A stretch of 26,228 bases of DNA from the NCBI GenBank assembly GCA_001655205.1, contig LPNZ01005326.1:1-26228 (forward strand), written 5' to 3'. This DNA comes from Lenisia limosa. Lineage: Eukaryota > Breviatea. Positions 20,801 through 26,228 of this stretch are shown here, piece by piece (the stretch's first letter is position 1; the number at the start of each line of letters is the position of its first letter). The position numbers were made by a program, and so were the translations under genes. The notes beneath the pieces were generated by a model. That model worked only from the letters and a program-made list of their open reading frames with translations. It was not told where the DNA came from and did no database searches.

Positions 20801-22417
20801 GAGACAGCGCCTTTGTTACACATAATCAACGGGTTCAGTAGTAGCGAGTTGGCAGGGTTTTTTTTACGTTGTTTGATTTATCAATCTATAATGGTTGACC
20901 GAAAAAAATGACTTTTATCGCAAATCTACACGTTCCCGTTATATTGGCTCACAATTTTAGTGAAGAGGACAAAGATGTTTTCTCAACAGAAGGTTTGTTA
21001 CATCGGGAGTGCATTGGAAAGGCCGTTATTATCCCTCTCTGGTTCATGCAAAAGGCTTAGAAGCGAATGCAGAGTATACAGAAGGTTCAATTTTTGGCTC
21101 CTTTGACACGGCTAAATCTGGACTGGAGGGAGGACAAAGATGTGCGGATGTAGGCATTTTTCGTGTTGTGACAATCTAGGAAACTTTTCGAGCGGATATG
21201 GATAATTCTGCCAAGAAAGTCTGTGAAAAAGAACTTGATCGAATATTTGAGGTTTGATTTTGAAGGAAAGGGCTCACAAAACAGAAAAAGGACTTTCGAC
21301 GAATGAGAGTTATTGGGCAGTTCAATAAAGGATTCATTATTGCGAGTCTTGGACCAGACCTTTTCATCGTTGACCAGGTGGGAGCCTGTTTTGGCTGAAA
21401 CTTTACCTTTTCAATTTTGGGTTCGATCTCTATCGTCATTGAGGATTTATGGAGAAATTTAGTCTTTTGGGGATGGAAAATGCCCCCCATTGCTTTCGTG
21501 CTTTGATGTCTTTTATATTCACAGCATGCCTCTGACGAGAAGTACATGTACGAATACCTCAGGAAAACGGACAGTAAAAAGGTCCAGCCACTTGTTTGGT
21601 GAGCTCTCCCTAAACGGGATCTTAGACAATGCTCTCTAAACATTGTAGTCCCCGGACAATCCCTCTGACTGCAGCTGACGAGGAGGTGGTGACGTCAAAT
21701 ATCGAAGCGCTCAAACAGAGAGGTTTCGTGGTTGGTTGAGAGTGGAGAATTAGTTTCACAGTTCCTTTTGTTTTCTTTTTTTTTTTTTTTTTTTCACTAA
21801 CATTTAACAATGTTAACATATCCAAGGTGAGTGTGTCTGAGGCTAAACCACCTGGTTCTCGAATTTCGTTAGTTGCCCTTCCAGTCATCAGAGGGAAAAC
21901 TCTCAACAGTAATGGTGAGTCGTGGCTTCAGCCTTCAATGATTCTGACAACTTAGATTTTCAAGAAGTCGTAGCTATTATCAGGCAGTGTGGTGAAGGCA
22001 AATTTGAGGTATGAGACCATTCTGGATTGGCTCGTAAATTTTTTTGTACCCAATATTTGCATTGAATACAGCTAGAGCGTCTGTCCTCACCATAATAATT
22101 AGACTCAGTTATAACGCCTTAGGCATCCGCGTTGAACCGCATTTACGCAATGAAAGCATGTCACTCAGCTGTGCGTTTTGGTGACTCATTATCACTTGCC
22201 CAACAGGATAGAGTGGGTTGCTGGATGGTGATATGCACTTTTCACAAGATTCTTACCTTTTCAGATACTGGAGCACTTGTCAACAATGGACCACCCATGG
22301 AATTGCCCGTTTGTGGAGGAAGGACGACTATTCCTATTTTCTCCTTCATCTTTCAGGCATGGAAGACCTACAATGCGTCATCTTTACCGACTTGCCACCA
22401 AAGCTACGTTATCATGA
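17828..22417 (+). CDS. PMS2: DNA mismatch-repair endonuclease PMS2 (Pms1 in yeast)
   Basis: Nuclear MutL homologue; with MLH1 forms MutL-alpha, which nicks the error-containing strand after MutS recognition. Start [10 protein letters not shown], split by a 33 nt intron. GHKL ATPase motifs in order: [20 protein letters not shown] (Mg/ATP Glu and Asn), [26 protein letters not shown], then [20 protein letters not shown] and the transducer domain with [16 protein letters not shown] and [14 protein letters not shown]. An acidic linker follows ([23 protein letters not shown]). The C-terminal domain has [20 protein letters not shown], the endonuclease motif [12 protein letters not shown] (DQHAx2Ex4E), [15 protein letters not shown] and [14 protein letters not shown], ending TGA at 22415-22417. 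All catalytic motifs are intact. One intron (about 18606-19008) is enlarged by a dispersed repeat; other introns carry fragments of the MITE-like family. Confidence 0.93.
18628..18940 (+). repeat. Dispersed repeat R, copy 2 (PMS2 intron)
   Basis: Inverted partner of 1012-1211, lying in the PMS2 intron between the exon ending PMARQ and the exon beginning [11 protein letters not shown]. Blocks of 12-20 identical bases appear in the same order, including TTTGGATCATTTTCACA and TATCTTCGTTCATC. This copy is about 110 bp longer because of an extra segment near 18710-18830. Confidence 0.7.
18710..18830. mobile_element. Possible nested element with CCCGYCCAA ends
   Basis: The segment absent from the 1012-1211 copy starts CCCGTCCAATTAATAG and ends in CACTATTTGGGCGGG, whose reverse complement is CCCGCCCAAATAGTG. 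The ends are therefore imperfect inverted repeats and the interior is AT-rich. A small non-autonomous transposon inserted into repeat R is the simplest reading; a deletion in the other copy is the alternative. Confidence 0.45.
21441..21468. repeat. Core fragment of the MITE-like family (E)
   Basis: This 28 bp stretch matches 1467-1494 of the 1415-1516 element at 27 of 28 positions (GAGGATTTAT, one changed base, then GAGAAATTTAGTCTTTT). Terminal repeats are not recognisable around it. It lies in a PMS2 intron after the exon ending in FIVDQ, so a decayed copy is likely. Confidence 0.45.
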
Positions 22418-22628
22418 TCGTGACTCTCTGTTTATAAGCGGTTTTGAAGTAATGCTGCTTCAGGCAAAAAAATTCCCTCAGGTCTGAACCGTTTGTGATG
22501 TAACCCAGAAAATGAAAGTGAATACATTTCTTCTGTATTTCATAAAAAAACAAAAACCGATGAACAAAAAGATCGTGAAAATTTGATCTCAGCTTATGAC
22601 AATAAACAATAATATACAAAAAGAATCC

Positions 22629-25018
22629 TTAGTCCTCAACTACAACAGTATTATTCACAAATTGGCTCTTCATTCGTGTTAGCTCAACAACAACAGGCAG
22701 GTGATCACTGATGAATTCTCCCTGGGATGGTTACGTACATGAACGTGGCAGGGACCAACCCTGTACTCTCCACTAGTCTGGAAGGGGAACGGTATCATTG
22801 TTGCATCCGAGCTGAAGTATGGCTCTTCGAGACCCTTCTTATCATCTCTCATCCTGGGGATAAACGACAGCTAATTGACTTACTTCCCTTGGTATGCGTT
22901 GAGAGTGGTACTTGGGACCATGACAAAGTCAATTCTTCGGTTAACTGTTCCTTTACAGAATCCAGCCTGGTAAATGAATCACTTAACTTCCAATCATGGT
23001 CAAATGTACATAATACCAGAGCCCTCGTACAGCACACATCTGTGTTTGAATGAGCCACAAAAGGCTCCGTATTGCTCCGCTTCGAGGCCACCCCGTGAAC
23101 GAGTACGTTGGCCCGCAATGCCGAAGCTATGAGAGTTAGATACACTCACTCTGCCTTAACACAATTTCATGTTCTCTTACCGGCCAATTATTACGAGCTT
23201 CTGCCACTCGAACAATGTCAACTGAAGTATTACCAGGAAGCTGTGAAAACCCAAGATAACATGACAACTAGGTTTGAAGAAGAATCAAGCCCATATGTAC
23301 CCACCTAGAGTCCATGGTACTCTCCATACATCACTAGGAGGTTGAGTGAGTAGTTCTACACTTGACCAAGTTGGAAGTGCTAAATGTTTGTCAAAAAAGC
23401 AGGTGACATTTCAAGTACCATTTAAGTCTCCCAAAAGGATAGCAGCAGGATTGCCCAAAGCGGAGGTTATGGCACCTAGCATAGCAACTAATGTCCGGGT
23501 TGACGAGATGCGCTCCTCTTCAAATTGGACTGTGTTTCCTTTTTGATCAGAAAGAGGTGGTAGAAAATTAGTTCATTATTCATAAGTCCTGTCACCTGAC
23601 GGCATGTGAAGATTGACAAGAATGAAGATTTCACCGGAATCCCTCCATTTCATTCGGCTACAGATGTCAGTCAAATTCCAGTTACCCAACCGCATGATCC
23701 CGATGTTACGTTGTTGGGCTATTGGGTCTTTTATGCCCTCCACCCAAAAGTAGCCGTTGGACAGCATGGTAACCTAAAGATTTAAGGTTCCGTGGGTTTA
23801 GTAAACAGCTTACCTGGTGTTTTCCTCTTGTTGGTAATGTAATCCACAGTAATTCCTCCTAATCAGTGAATTAGATAATGTGAATTTGCCAAAATGATAA
23901 TTACCTTTTCCCCTCAAACTGTTGTCCATTCATCACCAGGTGAAATTATTGCAGAGTTGTACGCAATTGGTGTGTTGGTGGGGGACTTTCCAGGAGTTTG
24001 TCCACTGATACTATTCAAATGAGACGGTTTTAGAAAAGATGCTATGGATTGTTATGTGAAATTGCGTATATCACTGTACCAACATAACCCCAGGTACATT
24101 GGAAGAAAATCAAGACGATATGTGGCTGATGCTGCAAATGCGAAGAGCTTTTGAAGGTCATAAAATTGCCTAAACAGTAAAAGTAGAGAAACCAGACGTA
24201 CTCCTCAATGCATTCCTGAATTCCAAGAATGTCAGGTTGCCAATTGAGAATTTCTGCGGCGAGTGCTTCTCTTCGTTTGTTCCAATGCTACATTGAGGAA
24301 GGGTGAATTGGTATGTTTCATGTGAGAACGGTTTGAAGTAATTGACTTATCCCACTTTTCCTCCAGTGTCAGTTTCCCGAGACTCAAGATTCTTTCGGAA
24401 GATATTGTAAGTCATAACCTAAAGAATGATTCTGTAGTTGGAAAAACTTTGATAACAGTCATGCTTTCCCAAAAAAAACTCTGGTGTTCCCCTCCCACTG
24501 TGAACTCATGTACAGTTTTGGTTGAATTCTGCGAGGGTCCACTTTCTTCTTGTTGAACATCTACAACACGAGGACGCACAACTATTCCCGTTTAAGAAGA
24601 TAAAAGCTGTAGAAATGGAAATAGAAATATTACTAATCATCAAACTCACTTTTAGAATGAAAAGGGATTCCTTGCGCTTTGGACTGGTACTTGCTCTTAA
24701 AAAGAGATTCGTCGAAAGAATTTTCATTGATATGCGTAACCCTAGACGGTGAAACATAAGGCACGCTCACCATTCAGATGTGTAGCGTTCATTGAAATCT
24801 TCCTCTCCCTCAGTGGTGTTGACCCACGGATTATCAATGGATGGTCTTTCGGCGAAGCAAGATGGTAACGCCAAGTCTGCAGACCAAATGTCATATGTTC
24901 CTGGTTCTTTGAGTGGACAAATTGGCACTCGGAAGAGCATCCACTCAAAGATCATTCCGAGCCCAAGAAGTCCAAATATCGTCGCCAATAAACATATTCG
25001 ACACTTTGGCGGTCGCAT
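22629..25018 (-). CDS. Membrane-anchored EEP-superfamily nuclease/phosphatase
   Basis: Endonuclease/exonuclease/phosphatase fold (PF03372), in which CCR4-type deadenylases and sphingomyelinases also belong. Start MRPPKCRICLLATIFGLLGL continuing GMIFEWMLF: a single hydrophobic N-terminal segment after a basic start, so a signal anchor. A linker follows (NERYTSEW, INENSFDESLFKSKYQ, VVDVQQEESGPSQNSTK). The catalytic domain reads VMTYNIFRK, HWNKRREALAAEILNWQPDI, LGIQECIEE (metal-binding Glu), TPIAYNSAI, WNLTDICSR with FILVNLHMPSGD, ALGNPAAILLGDLNGT (the GDxN pair), GTVNRRIDFVMVPS and finally ISDHLPVVVELTRM (SDH catalytic His), ending TAA at 22629-22631. All EEP metal ligands except the usual N-x-H-L (here NLHM) look canonical. 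The substrate (RNA, lipid or other) cannot be told. About a dozen small exons; some joins are uncertain. Confidence 0.75.
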
Positions 25019-25524
25019 ATTGTGCTACTAAAAGCAGCTATGAGCTAATGCAACCACAGCATTACATTACAAAAGAATGTAATGTCAAAACGTGATCAAG
25101 GTTAAGTGTGAATAGCAAAGGAAGAATGAAAGAAGGAAGAACCAGAAATATATCAACAAAACGTGCAATAAACAATATCTAACACTAAAATGGAGAGAGA
25201 GCAACAAGAAAGACTTTCTGTCAATTACCAATTTTGGAAAGATTATTTGGCTCGGTCGGTAGATGACGCGAAACGGGGGGTTTTCTTTTTTGTTTAATAG
25301 TAGTTATTGGAACAACATAAATAATAAGGGTTATCGCATGCCGTTTGGCTCGATGATATAATGTTTTATTTTTTGTATGTTGCTTTTCCAAAAATGGGAC
25401 TTTTGTTCTTGTTTTTACAGCTTTATTTGGTAGGTTATATTCAATTTGCCATCATTTCACAATAGTTGTTTTTGACATTCGCAAGCGGTATTGAGGGGGG
25501 TTTTCACTGTCATTCTCAAGATAA
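25019..25524. other. Intergenic, no gene recognised
   Basis: Between the EEP gene start and the 3' end of the unrecognised right-edge gene, both on the minus strand. It has a purine-rich stretch (25110-25215) and T-rich blocks with GGGGTTTTC (25275-25505). The EEP promoter should lie in its left half. Confidence 0.45.
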
Positions 25525-26000
25525 TTAGTATATTACTCTGAGAAAAACAGGGATTGAGGTCGCATAGCATTGTCTCCTTGTGAAGTCTAATTTTCCAAGT
25601 CCAGATGGAGGCTTTTCCGGCCTTCTAACCATCATCTTACTATCATGTAAAACTTCCAATTGAGTCGTTCTACCGTTATAATCAGCCCAACAAAGAAGGT
25701 CCGAACACTGGTAGGTGGCCCTCCTCCTGATACAGTGCTGACAAGCTTCTGACAGGAGCAAACTCACTTGTTTAGGACTTGAGGAGCCAAACCAGATTCG
25801 TTGTTGACGCCTACGATGACGCCTACCTTGTAGTTGTTGTGGATAGTCACGGGGATGACTCAGCAGTAGACTTTGCTTTTTCGATTTCATCTCCGCAGCT
25901 CACTGGCGCTTCAGGTATTCAGTATGAGGGATGTCTTTTACCTGTGGACATCTTACCAAGTTTAAATCTTTGATAGCATCATCTTCCGATAGGGTTTCAG
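25525..26000 (-). CDS. Unrecognised gene, 3' exons only
   Basis: Not recognised. On the minus strand a plausible exon near 25920-25999 reads DDAIKDLNLVRCPQVKDIPH and TEYLKR, with an alternative longer start upstream. A GTGAGC donor and a CGTAG or GGTAG acceptor then join it in frame to RQQRIWFGSSSPKQ. A GTGAGT...CCAG intron of about 60 nt leads to CSDLLCWADYNGRTTQLEVL, HDSKMMVRRPEKPPSGLGKL and DFTRRQCYATSIPVFLRVIY with TAA at 25525-25527. The pieces have balanced composition and consistent phases, but no domain is evident. The 5' part is lost in an AT-rich, possibly transposon-derived stretch, so this may also be a pseudogene fragment. Confidence 0.38.
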
Positions 26001-26023
26001 TATTGATATTGTATATTGTCAGG

Positions 26024-26228
26024 TCCCGTCCAAATAATTGAATAGCGCTATTTAGCTATCAATAGTGCTATTTTTAAATAATTATATATACTATATGATA
26101 TACTATGTATATTATACTAAAATCTATTATATAGTGTGATAGTACATATTACTAATACCACTAATGGTATATATTAATATATATATCGATATCCACGTCT
26201 ACAAAAACAAGTGCTTTTTGGATAAACC
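26024..26228. repeat. AT-rich segment beginning with the CCCGTCCAAATA motif
   Basis: CCCGTCCAAATAATTGAATA near 26024 resembles both ends of the segment at 18710-18830. The following bases share AATAGCG and TTTAGC/AATAGTGC-like pieces, then become nearly pure A/T to the window end. It may be one end of the same element family; the other end is outside the window or unrecognisable. Confidence 0.35.

Noticed and set aside
26040-26228. Replication origin or centromere-like AT stretch
   Set aside because: Nearly pure AT at the window edge, but no defining motif; a transposon interior or plain intergenic AT is as likely.

Overview
This is nuclear DNA from a compact, intron-dense eukaryote. The genes are broken by very many GT-AG introns, several only 28-33 nt long. 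TAA, TAG and TGA all end reading frames in recognisable genes, so the standard code fits. The sequence is moderately AT-rich and has six N gaps. The lineage cannot be fixed from sequence alone; a small-genome protist or an early-diverging fungus relative would fit. All gene models below were assembled by eye from exon fragments, so exon edges are approximate.

Layout, left to right: (1) minus strand, 5173 to beyond the left edge: a FANCM/Mph1-type DEAH DNA helicase with a long Q/N/P/G-rich N-terminal region; its introns carry most of the repeats. (2) plus, about 5479-6950: an unrecognised cysteine-rich protein with a possible mitochondrial presequence. (3) plus, 7577-8944: a small ankyrin-repeat protein. 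(4) plus, 9306-10759: a PNP/UDP-family nucleoside phosphorylase, probably uridine phosphorylase. (5) minus, 10915-13909: an SPT2-type histone chaperone. (6) plus, 14412-16191: a metallo-beta-lactamase-fold hydrolase with a near-duplicated exon. (7) minus, 16300-17438: a CCDC124/Lso2-like ribosome-associated protein. (8) plus, 17828-22417: PMS2/Pms1, the MutL-alpha mismatch-repair endonuclease subunit. (9) minus, 22629-25018: a membrane-anchored EEP-superfamily (CCR4-like fold) nuclease or phosphatase. (10) minus, from 25525: fragments of an unrecognised gene.

The genes are packed as alternating divergent and convergent pairs: SPT2/MBL and CCDC124/PMS2 share short 5' regions, while phosphorylase/SPT2, MBL/CCDC124 and PMS2/EEP converge with 110-210 bp between stops. 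There is no operon logic. Two DNA-repair genes (FANCM-like and PMS2) lie in the window but are not adjacent.

The less ordinary content is in the introns: a short inverted-repeat (MITE-like) family in at least four copies plus fragments; a second, larger dispersed repeat shared in inverted orientation by a FANCM intron and a PMS2 intron; a possible nested third element that recurs at the right edge; a tandem array that duplicates an exon end with its 5' splice site; and an intronic 51-55 bp minisatellite. No tRNA, rRNA, CRISPR or viral gene was recognised.
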